A program made the translations under genes and the position numbers. A DNA stretch of 64,000 nucleotides, taken from NCBI RefSeq assembly GCF_001050135.1, contig NZ_CP012040.1:5659001-5723000 (forward strand), in the 5' to 3' direction. The notes under the pieces are model-generated. The model saw only the letters and a program-made list of their open reading frames with translations. It searched no databases and had not been told where the DNA came from. Origin of the DNA: Cyclobacterium amurskyense (GTDB lineage: Bacteria; Bacteroidota; Bacteroidia; Cytophagales; Cyclobacteriaceae). Positions 28,267-37,502 of the stretch are shown here, in pieces. The first letter of the stretch is position 1, and every line of letters starts with the position of its first letter.

Positions 28267-29229
28267 TTAGCAATTACCTTTTTTTACTTTTAGGTGTTTT
28301 CCGTTTATCTCATAGGCAATTCCAGTAGCGTATTTAATTGATTCCATAATGTCTTCTAAGGTCATTCGAGTGTAACTACCCGTAACCAAGCATTTCATAT
28401 TTTTATCACTCAGTTCTACAGATTCTAATCCGTACCAATTGGATAAAGTTAGGAATACTTCATTAATAGGCGTCTGATTGAATATTATCTTTCCATTAAC
28501 CCAAGCAAACTTTAAATCGGGATTAATCTTCACTTTACTGCCTATACCTGATTCTGGTTTATAGGTCAATTGTTCGTTTGCAATTAAGAAATTATCGTCT
28601 TTTGAAGCTTGATCTGAAGCTTCTTTCACTTTCACCTTTCCTTCTTTTACGGCTACCGTTTGTGCCTTTCCTTTATAAGCACTAACCGTAAATGCAGTAC
28701 CCAAAACACTGGTTTCTAATCCATCTGTAACTACTACAAAAGGATAATCTGGATCTTTCGCTACTTCAAAAAATGCCTCTCCCTCAAGAAACACTTTTCG
28801 ATTGGTAGAAAACTGCTTGTTTATTTTTACTTTACTATCACCGTTTAAATGTATAATAGAACCATCCGCTAAAGTAAGCTTTCGCCTTACTCCCCGAGGG
28901 TTAATAAACTCTTCAAATCTCTCTTCAACCAGGGTTTCTTCTATAGGTAAATCCTTGTTTTTAAAATTGTAAACCTCTACTACACCCAAAAAAATGACTA
29001 AAAACACTGCAGCCCATCCTATCCATCTAAAATCCATTTTAGGGTGGGGTTGGGGCTTTATTTTCGCTTTTAAAATATTTAAATTATCTTCCTTCCTCGT
29101 GTCAAGAAGAGCTTCTTTGCTTACATCTAATCCTTCATACCAATGATTTAATATTACTCTTTCCTCAGAACTTAGCTTATCTTCTAATTCCTTCTTAATA
29201 AGATGCAAAATATGATTTGGGATATTCAT
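28267..29229 (-). CDS. FecR family anti-sigma factor
   Basis: About 320 aa from the ATG at 29229 (MNIPNHILHLIKKELEDKL). The frame also has an upstream ATG at 29259, adding ten residues that do not look conserved. It has an N-terminal cytoplasmic helical region that would bind the sigma factor, one membrane segment (WIGWAAVFLVIFLGVVEVY, about residues 75-95), then a periplasmic FecR domain (RGVRRKLTLADGSIIHLN; EGEAFFEVA) and a C-terminal DUF4974-like domain (DLKFAWVNGKIIFNQTPINEVF). It holds back the ECF sigma factor until the STN-bearing SusC signals. It lies between the two partner genes. Confidence 0.94.
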   Translation of the reverse strand: MNIPNHILHLIKKELEDKLSSEERVILNHWYEGLDVSKEALLDTRKEDNLNILKAKIKPQPHPKMDFRWIGWAAVFLVIFLGVVEVYNFKNKDLPIEETLVEERFEEFINPRGVRRKLTLADGSIIHLNGDSKVKINKQFSTNRKVFLEGEAFFEVAKDPDYPFVVVTDGLETSVLGTAFTVSAYKGKAQTVAVKEGKVKVKEASDQASKDDNFLIANEQLTYKPESGIGSKVKINPDLKFAWVNGKIIFNQTPINEVFLTLSNWYGLESVELSDKNMKCLVTGSYTRMTLEDIMESIKYATGIAYEINGKHLKVKKGNC

Positions 29230-29368
29230 AATTAACCTGCTATATATACTAAGTGTCAAATTTGATAAGACACTACCTAATAAATTTATTCTTTTTTACA
29301 TTTTTTTAATCACCCACAGTTAACCTACTCAAAACCTGAGACTTTACTATAAAAATTAAATTGGAGAA

Positions 29369-29908
29369 TTAACCGAAAAGGTAATTTTTTATTTCAGCTC
29401 GAATAAAAAGTAAGGAAAGGTGAATCTTATTGTGTACCGTCTGTGGGGCAATCTCAAGTTTGGTCGCAATTTCTTTAGTAGAGAGGTGATTGTAACGACT
29501 AAGTTTAAAGGTTTCCTTTTGACCTTCAGGCAATTTGTCTATGGCCACTTCTATTTTTGCATACAATTCTTCAAATTCCAGGATTTTTGATACATCTGTC
29601 TGCACCAGACTTTCATCAAGATTGGCTATATCACACAACACTTTCCTGCTATAAATAACCCGGTAGACTTTGTACTTTACTGCTGTTAACAGATAAACTT
29701 TAAGATTTTTCTGAACAGCCAAAGATTTCCTGTTGTTCCAAATGGTTAAAAAAATATCTTGAACCAAGTCCTCGGCCTCTGAAGCATCTCCTAATTTAGC
29801 GTATGCTTGCCGGACAAGCATCTCCCAATACTTATTGTAAATGGTCTCGAATGCTTTCACATTGTCTGCGGCCATTGCTTTTAACAATAGGATATCGGAT
29901 TCTCTCAT
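29369..29908 (-). CDS. ECF RNA polymerase sigma factor (bacteroidal FecI-like)
   Basis: A 179-aa sigma-70 family protein. Region 2 has AFETIYNKYWEMLVRQAY and AEDLVQDIFLTIWNN (about residues 19-60). Region 4 has LSTKEIATKLEIAPQTVHNKIHLSL (about residues 143-170). It belongs to the sigma/anti-sigma sets of glycan loci. It lies 109-140 bp upstream of the FecR gene in the same direction and controls, by analogy, the SusCD pair at 28187-23304. Confidence 0.94.
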   Translation of the reverse strand: MRESDILLLKAMAADNVKAFETIYNKYWEMLVRQAYAKLGDASEAEDLVQDIFLTIWNNRKSLAVQKNLKVYLLTAVKYKVYRVIYSRKVLCDIANLDESLVQTDVSKILEFEELYAKIEVAIDKLPEGQKETFKLSRYNHLSTKEIATKLEIAPQTVHNKIHLSLLFIRAEIKNYLFG

Positions 29909-30455
29909 TTTATTTTAAGTAGGATTTGAAATGCTACACCCGACCAATTTATAGCAACATTTTCTAGTTTCCAATTAACCACACCGGAACTGGCCATAAA
30001 TTTCAAGAAATTACGCGTTTTTATTCTAAAACACACCTAAATCCCCAATATTTCATTGAATTTCGCTACTAAATTTTCAATCGAATAACCTAAACCTAGT
30101 TAGAAATTTGCTCTAAATTCTTAAAATATCAATTAAAATTCAAAATCCACCTTAAAAATCAAACCCAGCGCAATGTTATTTTTAAAATGGATTAACACCT
30201 AATTACGCCTGATTAGGTGTTAAAATACTGATCTGTATTAAGTAGGATTCCTTCCCATATAAATTTTCTAATGCTTATATTGGGTTCTAGGCCTCATTAT
30301 TCTACACTACAGTCCTAAAACCTTGTTGAATTACAATTGGCTAAAATTCAACTTTTATCTAAATAAATACTTTGCCTATGGGGGAAACCCTAATTTGGTT
30401 CTGTATTTTTGTTAATTGAAAATCATTTAAAAGAAAGGAAGTTTCTTAAAAGGGC
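29909..30455. other. Divergent intergenic region, sigma factor versus AraC gene
   Basis: 547 bp of AT-rich DNA without a gene. It holds a strong inverted repeat (30192-30223, listed separately). A TATTTTTG resembling the Bacteroidota -7 box (TAnnTTTG) lies near 30402, 50 bp before the AraC start. A matching -33 element at the usual distance is not obvious, so I do not call the promoter firmly. Confidence 0.4.
30192..30223. promoter_or_regulatory. Perfect 12-bp inverted repeat, possible operator
   Basis: Arms TTAACACCTAAT (30192-30203) and its exact complement (30212-30223) are separated by 8 bp. It lies between divergently transcribed regulators, 284 bp upstream of the sigma gene start and 232 bp upstream of the AraC gene start. 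No gene ends here, so a terminator role is unlikely. Confidence 0.45.
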
Positions 30456-31277
30456 ATGGAAAAAGAAATCAGAGAAATAGGCAAAAAAAACAAAATTGAA
30501 AAAGAGCTTGTAATCAAGGTTTCAAAAATGAAACCAGTCATAAAACCTACCAAACCCCATCGCCACGAAGGATACCATGAATTGATCTTTTTAAATAAAG
30601 GATCTGGACACCATATTGTAGATGATAATAAACATGAGGTACGTCCTCCTGTTGGATTTTATTTGAACCTCGGCCAAGTCCATTGCTGGGACTTTTCTCA
30701 AATTCCAGAGGGATATGTTGTCATGTTTAAAGAAGAAGCACTAACCAATTACCCTTCAGCTTTAAACAATCTTTTCCGGCTACATGACAAGTTTAATATG
30801 CCGCGTCAGGATTCCAACTTAATGGAACAATTAGACGTTTTTTATAGGGATTTTAAAGCAAATGAACCTTTAGAGTTACTCTCTGCTCACCTCAATACAT
30901 TAATTTTAAAAACCGTAAATCTACCAGCCCTCAAAGACAATATACATCCAAATTTCATTAGTGAGTTTAGTCGCTTGAGAAGATTGCTCAATGAAAATTA
31001 TTTAAACCTGAGAACTTCTGAAGAATATGCCAACCTTATGAAAATTAGCACCAGGAAACTCAATCAGATATGTCAAGCTGCCGCTGGATGTAATGCCATA
31101 GAAATAATTAAAGAACGCTTATTTATTGAATCCAAAAACCTACTTACGCATACCAACTTACCCGTCAACGAAGTGGCCTATAAATTGAATTTTTCAGACC
31201 CTTCTAATTTCATTAAGTTCTTTAAATCCCAATCCACCCTCACTCCTATGGAATACCGGTCTAGGTTATTGTCCTAA
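30456..31277 (+). CDS. AraC family transcriptional regulator
   Basis: A 273-aa protein. The N-terminal cupin-like sensing domain (PHRHEGYHELIFLNKGSGHHIV, about residues 29-50, continuing to ~110) is followed by a C-terminal AraC DNA-binding domain with two helix-turn-helices (TSEEYANLMKISTRKLNQI and NEVAYKLNFSDPSNFIKFFK, about 175-265). The ligand is unknown; cupins of this class often bind small sugars or aromatic compounds. It lies 78 bp upstream of the TonB-dependent receptor and likely regulates it. Confidence 0.93.
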   Translation: MEKEIREIGKKNKIEKELVIKVSKMKPVIKPTKPHRHEGYHELIFLNKGSGHHIVDDNKHEVRPPVGFYLNLGQVHCWDFSQIPEGYVVMFKEEALTNYPSALNNLFRLHDKFNMPRQDSNLMEQLDVFYRDFKANEPLELLSAHLNTLILKTVNLPALKDNIHPNFISEFSRLRRLLNENYLNLRTSEEYANLMKISTRKLNQICQAAAGCNAIEIIKERLFIESKNLLTHTNLPVNEVAYKLNFSDPSNFIKFFKSQSTLTPMEYRSRLLS

Positions 31278-31355
31278 AATTACCATTATCGGTAATAATA
31301 TACCGCATTATTATCTGCTATGTTCGCTTGTTTTGCATCTAAAGCGAGATAATTA

Positions 31356-33815
31356 ATGAAAATAGCCCAACTACTCCTCATACATTTATTTGTTTTTAAC
31401 TGCGTTTATGCCCAAACTGGGATCAAAGGCACCCTCAAAGATGCCCAAGAAAACACGCCCATAGAATATGGCAGTATTGGGTTATTCTCCCTGAACGACT
31501 CAAGCCTTATAAATGGGGCAGTTACCCAACCCAATGGTACTTTTGAGTTAAAAGGAATCAAACCAGGGAGCTACTACCTAAGTATTCAATTTATGGGGTA
31601 TAAAAGCCTTATTGTAAATCCCATTGAAATCAGCAGAGGAAACGTTCTGGACCTTGGAACACTATTAATTTCCCCAGATGAGCAATTGCTAGAAATGGTA
31701 GAGGTTTCCGGCTCTAGATTTACAACGATGCATAAGGTAGATCGCCAGGTATTTGAATCTTCTGATTTTCTATCAGGTCAAGGTGGCAATGCGATTGATG
31801 TCCTAAGAAACCTTCCATCTGTATCCATTAATGCCGAAGGTCAACTTTCAGTTCGAGGAGCTACAGGCTTTGTTGTCATGTTAAATGGTAAACCCATTCA
31901 GTCTGATCCTTCTATTATCCTTAGCCAATTGCCTGCAAATTCAATTAAAAACATTGAGGTGGTTACGGCGCCTTCGGCAAAGTATGACCCTGAAGGAAAA
32001 GCTGGAATTATCAATATAACTACTGAGAAAGGGGCTACAGATGGCACTTTTATTCAAGTAAACACAAGGCTTGGTCTACCTAGTATCCAAGATTATAACA
32101 ACAAGGAAAAACCGCAAAGGTATGGAGCAGACTTCACCATTAACCATAAAAAAGAAGCTTGGGACCTGTCTTTTGGTGCAAGTTACCTTAGAAATGACAT
32201 AAATGGTCGTAGAGAAGGTGAAGTATACACCATAATCGACAATTCGACAACCTACTTTCCCTCAGATGGTGAAAGAGGTTTTGATGAAGAAGCCTATTCA
32301 GGAAGGCTTACACTTGGCTTTGTGCCTAATGAAAGAAATAACTTCAGTCTGGGTTTTTATGGAGGGATAAGAAGTAAGGATAGAACAGCTGATATTATCT
32401 ATTATGACAACCATGCAGTCGTAAACGATCAGAGGTTGTATACCATGCAATATTACAATGAGAATTTACGTATCAGGACAAGTGATTTTGCCTTAGGTAG
32501 TTTTGACTATATCCATACATTTGAGAACAAGGCATCGATTTCCACCTCATTTTTATATGAGTACACCATGTTGGGAGGCCCGACCACCAACAGAAATCTG
32601 GGCTACCCAAATTCAGATTTCATTTACCAGGATGAATACAATACCAATGACAACCCACTGCACGGAATACGTTGGCAAATTGACTATAAATCCAAACCTC
32701 AGCCTTGGGGTGCCCTAGAAGCTGGCTACCAATTCAGGAGCCTAAATCACTTGGGGGATTTTGTATATGAAAGGAAAAACAGTGAGGGAAAGTTTGAATT
32801 GGTCCCTGATTTTTCTTCCAATGTGGACTTGACCAGATTGATACATTCTGGCTATGGCCAATTAAATGGGGTGAAAGGCAAATGGAATTACACTGCGGGG
32901 TTGAGACTGGAATTCATGGATAGGTCATTGCATCTGAAAGACAAAGCAAATACTATAGACAGTACCTATACTTATGAATTTGTTCAACCCTACCCATCTG
33001 CCAATATCCAATACAGCGCAAATGAAAGTTTAAAGCTAAAGGCAGCCTATAGCCGAAGGGTAGAACGAACCACTACCTTTAAAATGAACCCATTCCCTGA
33101 GAGAGAGCATTCTGAAACTTTGGAACAGGGAGATCCTAGTTTGTTACCTGAATTTATTGATTTGGTTGAGGCTGGAATTGTTAAAGATATTGGTGAAAAC
33201 AGCTTTTACACCACGGCTTATTATCGAAAAGTGAAAAATTTGGTAAATAGAGTTAACACTATCTATAACGACACCATTTTAAATCGAATTTACTCAAACG
33301 TTGGAACTGGTAGATCTCTTGGTTTGGAAGCTGGCATTGAGTTGAATCCTACCTCCAATTGGAAGGTCTTTACCGGAGCAAATGTTTATCAATATGAAAT
33401 TAAAGGTCAGTTTGACAACCGACCGATTGATACCTCTGCCTGGATATATTCTATCAATGCCAATACCAGCTACGCCTTTACTTCCACATTTAGCTTACAG
33501 TGGTCTCTCAACTACCTTTCCAAGAGAATCACAGCACAAGGAGAAGATTCAAGATTTCTATCTCCAAACCTAGTTGCCAAGAAAACCTTTTTTGGAGATC
33601 GTTTTAGTGCTACTCTTCAGTGGTTAAATATGGACATGGGATTGTTACCAACCAATGAACAAAGAATTAGCACATGGAGGGAGAATGAGTTTTACACTAC
33701 CACAAATTATGTATTGGAAGTAGATATGATCATGTTAAACCTAAGCTATACCATCAACCCAGGCAAAAATAAATCGCGTTTTGTCAAAAGTGAATTTGGT
33801 GAAAAGGAATTTTAA
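31356..33815 (+). CDS. TonB-dependent outer membrane receptor (non-SusC type)
   Basis: An 819-aa protein with a signal peptide (MKIAQLLLIHLFVFNCVYAQ), an N-terminal carboxypeptidase-regulatory-like domain (GIKGTLKDAQENTPIEYGSI, about 22-110), a plug (VDRQVFESSDFLSGQGGNAIDVLRNLPSV) and a barrel of the outer-membrane beta-barrel family common in Bacteroidota (AAYSRRVERTTTFKMNPFPE). It lacks the SusC signature and has no SusD partner, so siderophore, peptide or small-ligand uptake is more likely than a large glycan. It is probably cotranscribed with, or regulated by, the AraC gene. Confidence 0.92.
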   Translation: MKIAQLLLIHLFVFNCVYAQTGIKGTLKDAQENTPIEYGSIGLFSLNDSSLINGAVTQPNGTFELKGIKPGSYYLSIQFMGYKSLIVNPIEISRGNVLDLGTLLISPDEQLLEMVEVSGSRFTTMHKVDRQVFESSDFLSGQGGNAIDVLRNLPSVSINAEGQLSVRGATGFVVMLNGKPIQSDPSIILSQLPANSIKNIEVVTAPSAKYDPEGKAGIINITTEKGATDGTFIQVNTRLGLPSIQDYNNKEKPQRYGADFTINHKKEAWDLSFGASYLRNDINGRREGEVYTIIDNSTTYFPSDGERGFDEEAYSGRLTLGFVPNERNNFSLGFYGGIRSKDRTADIIYYDNHAVVNDQRLYTMQYYNENLRIRTSDFALGSFDYIHTFENKASISTSFLYEYTMLGGPTTNRNLGYPNSDFIYQDEYNTNDNPLHGIRWQIDYKSKPQPWGALEAGYQFRSLNHLGDFVYERKNSEGKFELVPDFSSNVDLTRLIHSGYGQLNGVKGKWNYTAGLRLEFMDRSLHLKDKANTIDSTYTYEFVQPYPSANIQYSANESLKLKAAYSRRVERTTTFKMNPFPEREHSETLEQGDPSLLPEFIDLVEAGIVKDIGENSFYTTAYYRKVKNLVNRVNTIYNDTILNRIYSNVGTGRSLGLEAGIELNPTSNWKVFTGANVYQYEIKGQFDNRPIDTSAWIYSINANTSYAFTSTFSLQWSLNYLSKRITAQGEDSRFLSPNLVAKKTFFGDRFSATLQWLNMDMGLLPTNEQRISTWRENEFYTTTNYVLEVDMIMLNLSYTINPGKNKSRFVKSEFGEKEF

Positions 33816-33827
33816 AACCATTCTAGT

Positions 33828-33860
33828 CAGATCTTAAGGGTATTATTCCTTTAAGATCTG
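33828..33860. terminator. Bidirectional hairpin between convergent genes
   Basis: Arms CAGATCTTAA (33828-33837) and its complement (33851-33860) pair over 10 bp. The right arm lies inside the last codons of the minus-strand MocR gene. It could terminate the receptor transcript and mark the end of the convergent one. Confidence 0.55.
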
Positions 33861-35243
33861 GCCCAATAGCTTTAATTCCTGCTCCAATTTATCAGTCCAT
33901 GGAAGTCCGTAATTTAACCTGAGGCAATTGTGAAATTGACTCTGCAAGGTAAACATTCGACCTGGAGCTATACTGATACCTCTAGACAATACTTTATCAA
34001 ATAGTTTTCCAGTATCCCATTTTTTATCCAGCTCCACCCACAATACAAAACCTCCCTGTGGTCTACTTATTTTGGTGCCTTTAGGAAAGTAATCTGCAAT
34101 AGCTCGTATAAAATGTAGAGAGTTACTATATAAAGTAGCCCTTAGCTGCCTCAAATGTTTTTCATAATAATCGTTTTCCAGAAATAACCCAATTGCCTCC
34201 TGGGTCACAGTTGTGCTAGAAATGGAATGAAACAGTTTAAGTTTTAAAATAGATTTTATAAACTTACCCGGTGCCATCCAGCCGACCCTATAGCCAGGCG
34301 CTAAAGTTTTTGACACAGAGCCACACCACAAAACCATTCCCTCTGTATCAAAGGCTTTACAAGGTTTTGGTCGGCTAGCACCAAAATAAACATCACCATA
34401 AAGGTCATCTTCTATCAATGGCACATTGTACCTGGTCAATAATTCAACAACAGATTTTTTATTTTCATCAGGCATGCAACTGCCCAATGGGTTATTGAAA
34501 TTACTAACCAGCAAGCAGATATCAATTTCCCCAATCAATTCTTCTAAATCTTGCGGCAAAACACCAAATTCAGGGTCTGTAGGTAGTTCTACTACTTTTA
34601 GGCCCATGTTTTTCGCCAATTGCAAAATACCAAAATACACTGGACTCTCCACTCCTATCCTATCACCCGGCTTGGTCAAAGCCATAAAAGCCAAAGAAAT
34701 GGCATGCATGGCCCCTGAGGTAGTTACCAATTCATCCGCACCCAAATTACCTCCCCAAGTAAAAGACCATTTGGACACATTTTTGCGTAAGCGAAGATTT
34801 CCCTGAATATCATCATACCCTGTTCCTCCCGCAGCAAGTGTTTTAGTGGCTGTTTGTAGACATTTATTTAATCTAGCCACAGGAAAGAACGATTCATCAG
34901 GTACACTTAAGGACATTTGTGTAATGCTTTTATTTACAAAGTTTGAAAAAACTTTCCCTATTAAACCATCCTCTTTACCTGGAGCACCATTAATGCTAGG
35001 ACTACTTGCCTGAGGCATAGGAAGTCTTTGATCCTCTTTTAAACAAACAAAAAATCCGACTTGAGGACGTGACACTATACATGACCTGCTCTCCAAGAGC
35101 AAATAGGCCTGAATCACAGTGTTCTTACTTACCCCATACTCTTTACTTACGGTACGTATAGAAGGCATTTTATCCCCTAATTTTAGGGTTCCTTTGGCAA
35201 TGAGGTTTTCAAAATTTCCAGCAAGCTTCTCAAATAGGGTCAT
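33843..35243 (-). CDS. MocR/PdxR-type regulator: GntR winged helix fused to PLP aminotransferase-like domain
   Basis: A 466-aa protein. Residues 1-70 are a GntR-type winged helix (LGDKMPSIRTVSKEYGVSKNTVIQAYLLLESR). Residues ~100-466 have the fold type I aminotransferase pattern (DDIQGNLRLRKNVSKW; NFNNPLGSCMP; the PLP-lysine segment CGSVSKTLAPGYRVGWMAPG). Such regulators sense PLP or an amino acid aldimine rather than catalysing transamination. It is divergent from the class IV aminotransferase at 35552, which is a plausible target. It may alternatively regulate itself. Confidence 0.93.
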   Translation of the reverse strand: MTLFEKLAGNFENLIAKGTLKLGDKMPSIRTVSKEYGVSKNTVIQAYLLLESRSCIVSRPQVGFFVCLKEDQRLPMPQASSPSINGAPGKEDGLIGKVFSNFVNKSITQMSLSVPDESFFPVARLNKCLQTATKTLAAGGTGYDDIQGNLRLRKNVSKWSFTWGGNLGADELVTTSGAMHAISLAFMALTKPGDRIGVESPVYFGILQLAKNMGLKVVELPTDPEFGVLPQDLEELIGEIDICLLVSNFNNPLGSCMPDENKKSVVELLTRYNVPLIEDDLYGDVYFGASRPKPCKAFDTEGMVLWCGSVSKTLAPGYRVGWMAPGKFIKSILKLKLFHSISSTTVTQEAIGLFLENDYYEKHLRQLRATLYSNSLHFIRAIADYFPKGTKISRPQGGFVLWVELDKKWDTGKLFDKVLSRGISIAPGRMFTLQSQFHNCLRLNYGLPWTDKLEQELKLLGQILKE

Positions 35244-35551
35244 TGAAACAAAAATTTAAACTGTACCCTTCAAATTTAAATAAATTGTATCTGTAACCAA
35301 CCGATGATTCTTATTTAATTTGCAATTACAAACAAATGATTTCGTGAATTAGACAAGAAACATCTTATTTAATAGGTCCGAAAAAAAGTGAAAAGATACA
35401 AGTCCTCCAATATTTAGATTGTAGGCCATTCCTTTTTTTGAACCTTAAGTATTTTGAATTGTTTAAAATTCACCAATAAGACATATTGACATTAGCTTTT
35501 CCCTTTGGTAAAAATGATTGTCAGGCAAATGCATTTTTAAAAGAATTACCC
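35244..35551. promoter_or_regulatory. Divergent promoter region with a TTTGnAATTnCAAA palindrome
   Basis: 308 bp between the MocR gene and the aminotransferase. A 14-bp symmetric site TTTGCAATTACAAA lies at 35319-35332 and is a candidate binding site for the MocR-type regulator. Position 35486 offers a TTG in frame with the aminotransferase, but the adjacent ATG codons at 35552 and 35555 look like the true start. Confidence 0.4.
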
Positions 35552-36592
35552 ATGATGAACGAAACGATAACTGAAAAGCCGGATTTTGATTTTGAAAATT
35601 TCACTTTCGGGGTGCAAGCCACAGATCAAATGTTGGTAGCGAAGTATGAAAATGGCGCTTGGTCAAATTTCCAAATTGGTCCTGTCAAAAACATTTCCTT
35701 GTCCCCTTTGGCCATGTGCCTGCACTATGGTCAAACAGTATTTGAAGGGCTAAAAGCCTTTAAAACCACTGATGGAAAGATTAATATCTTCAGGTTAGAG
35801 TCTCATTTTAAAAGAATGAATCGTTCTCTTGAAAGGATGGCCATGCCTGCTTTGCCGGCATCGTGTTTTATTGATGGGATCCGTGAGCTTGTAAGCAAAG
35901 AAAGCCAATGGGTAATAGATGATCCTGAGTATGCACTTTATATTCGACCATTTGCTATTGCTACAGAGAACAAGCTTGGTGTAGATGCCTCCCATGATTA
36001 TTTATTCATGGTAATTCTTTCCCCATTGAAAGCCTATTACAATAGCCCTTTGAGAGTGGTTGTAGAGACCAACTATATCCGTTCTGCAAAAGGAGGTGCT
36101 GGTGCAGCCAAAAATGGAGGAAATTATGGTGCTTCACTTCTACCCCAACAGAAAGCCAAAAAAGAGGGATTCGACCAAATCATTTGGCTAGATTCCAATG
36201 AAAAGAAATACATAGAAGAATCGGGTACAATGAATATCATGTTTATCCTAAATGGGAAAACATTACTTACCCCTGCACTGAGTGACAGCATATTGGACGG
36301 TATTACCAGAGATTCAATCATTAAACTTGCCCCAGAATTGAATTTGGAGGTAGAAGAAAGGTCAATTCAGATCTCGGAAATAATTGACCGAATAGCTTCA
36401 GGAGAACAAGTTGAGGGTTTTGGAGTTGGAACCGCAGCAGTTATTTCTCCGATTAAGGAAATATCCTATAAAGGTGATTCATTCGAAACCTACGTTCAGG
36501 AAGATGCTGGAATGTATCGCATAAAGGAAATGCTTTCTGAAATTAGAAGAGGCATCAGGCCTGATCCTTTTGGCTGGTCAGACCTAGTATGA
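35552..36592 (+). CDS. ilvE: Branched-chain amino acid aminotransferase (class IV PLP enzyme)
   Basis: About 346 aa, starting MMNETITEKPDFDFENF. It shows class IV motifs: MCLHYGQTVFEGLKAF, YIRPFAIATENKLGV, the lysine region AAKNGGNYGASLLPQQKAK with the PLP Lys downstream of GAGA, ESGTMNIMFIL, and GVGTAAVISPIKEI at the C-terminus. It reversibly converts valine, leucine and isoleucine to their 2-oxo acids with 2-oxoglutarate, in the cytoplasm. Length is usual for the bacterial type II branch. The frame is open further upstream, but that segment (from a TTG at 35486) is not family-like. It is divergent from the MocR-type regulator. Confidence 0.93.
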   Translation: MMNETITEKPDFDFENFTFGVQATDQMLVAKYENGAWSNFQIGPVKNISLSPLAMCLHYGQTVFEGLKAFKTTDGKINIFRLESHFKRMNRSLERMAMPALPASCFIDGIRELVSKESQWVIDDPEYALYIRPFAIATENKLGVDASHDYLFMVILSPLKAYYNSPLRVVVETNYIRSAKGGAGAAKNGGNYGASLLPQQKAKKEGFDQIIWLDSNEKKYIEESGTMNIMFILNGKTLLTPALSDSILDGITRDSIIKLAPELNLEVEERSIQISEIIDRIASGEQVEGFGVGTAAVISPIKEISYKGDSFETYVQEDAGMYRIKEMLSEIRRGIRPDPFGWSDLV

Positions 36593-36635
36593 TACATAAA
36601 AAATGTGAAGCTATAAGGCTGACTTTGATCTAAAT

Positions 36636-36678
36636 TTTGGTGGTATTGTTGCTTAATAAAGGCGACATTACCACCAAA
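36636..36678 (+). terminator. Terminator-like hairpin after the aminotransferase gene
   Basis: Arms 36636-36652 (TTTGGTGGTATTGTTGC) and 36662-36678 pair over 17 bp with two non-Watson-Crick positions. It begins 44 bp after the stop codon. It lacks a strong T tract. Confidence 0.55.
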
Positions 36679-36702
36679 AACTAACTTTACCTATAAGAGG
36701 AG

Positions 36703-36885
36703 TTAGATACTACTAAATGATAAAGACTGAAGAGCCTTTTCACTTTTAAGGCTAATTACTTTACCAACAAAAAATTGTTCTGTTATTTTTTTCGGTGCCA
36801 AGGGTAAAATCCTTTCAATCAAAATAAAAAACCGGGATCCTGTTAATTTATAGTTTAGCTCGAAACTAGATAGTTGGCTCAACAC
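36703..36885 (-). CDS. Small hypothetical protein (60 aa), doubtful
   Basis: An open frame starting MLSQLSSFELNYKL, 18 bp after the ArfB stop codon and in the same direction. It ends just short of the convergent aminotransferase terminator. Composition (SRFFILIERILPLAPKKI) is plausible for a small basic protein, but there are no recognisable domains. It may be chance. Confidence 0.25.
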   Translation of the reverse strand: MLSQLSSFELNYKLTGSRFFILIERILPLAPKKITEQFFVGKVISLKSEKALQSLSFSSI

Positions 36886-36903
36886 TTATTTATTACTTCC
36901 CTG

Positions 36904-37320
36904 TTAAAAATTCTTGTTCCTCATCGCTTTTTTCTCTGAACGAACGCGTTTTGCTTTTAAACGTCTTTCTTTGGCAGCTTTGCCTGGTCGGGTAGCAATT
37001 CTTTTTTTCTTCCTTTTAAAAATCTTTTCCATTAACTCATAAAATTTCCCAATGGCAATTTTCTTGTTTTCAATCTGAGAACGAGAAGTTTGTGCATCGA
37101 TCTGAATGGTTCCATCCTTACCCAATCTATTCCCATACTTTTGAAAAACCTTGGTCTTTTCTTCTTCTGACAAGTATTGAGAATTGGGAACGTTAAAAAA
37201 TAAAGTTACTCTTGAATTTACCTTATTCACGTTTTGTCCACCAGGCCCACTGCTTCTGGAAGCCAAAAACGTTAACTCGGTATTAAAAATTTCATTTTTA
37301 ATTCTTTCGGTAATTGTCAT
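36904..37320 (-). CDS. arfB: Alternative ribosome-rescue factor ArfB (class I release-factor-like peptidyl-tRNA hydrolase)
   Basis: The domain holds the catalytic GGQ in SGPGGQNVNKVNSRVTL and a lysine/arginine-rich C-terminal tail (FKRKKKRIATRPGKAAKERRLKAKRVRSEKK) that enters the mRNA channel of stalled ribosomes. It releases nascent chains from non-stop ribosomes. I chose the ATG at 37320 (MTITERIKNEI), which gives 138 aa, close to the usual ~140. The open frame extends to 37386 with 22 poorly conserved residues. Confidence 0.93.
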   Translation of the reverse strand: MTITERIKNEIFNTELTFLASRSSGPGGQNVNKVNSRVTLFFNVPNSQYLSEEEKTKVFQKYGNRLGKDGTIQIDAQTSRSQIENKKIAIGKFYELMEKIFKRKKKRIATRPGKAAKERRLKAKRVRSEKKAMRNKNF

Positions 37321-37423
37321 GAATGAACCAATTGATGTATTACTTGTCTTTAATAAATAAAATGCATCAAAAAGTTCCCTTGACAATTTAGCAGGAGGCT
37401 GAGAAAGCTTAATTCTGTAATAA

Positions 37424-37471
37424 CTGCACTTTCATTACCATCCCTTATCTAGGTAGACAATGAAAGTGCAG
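37424..37471 (-). terminator. Hairpin after the DUF6428 gene
   Basis: Perfect 13-bp stem (arms 37424-37436 CTGCACTTTCATT and 37459-37471, 22-nt loop) begins 31 bp after the DUF6428 stop. There is no clear T tract on either side, so it could be a terminator or a stability element between DUF6428 and ArfB. Confidence 0.5.
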
Positions 37472-37502
37472 ATTGAGCTCTAAAAATGACTTGTTTTATA
37501 AA

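Noticed and set aside
35486..35551. N-terminal extension of the aminotransferase from a TTG at 35486.
   Set aside because: The extra 22 residues have no family similarity, and adjacent ATG codons at 35552 and 35555 give the normal length.
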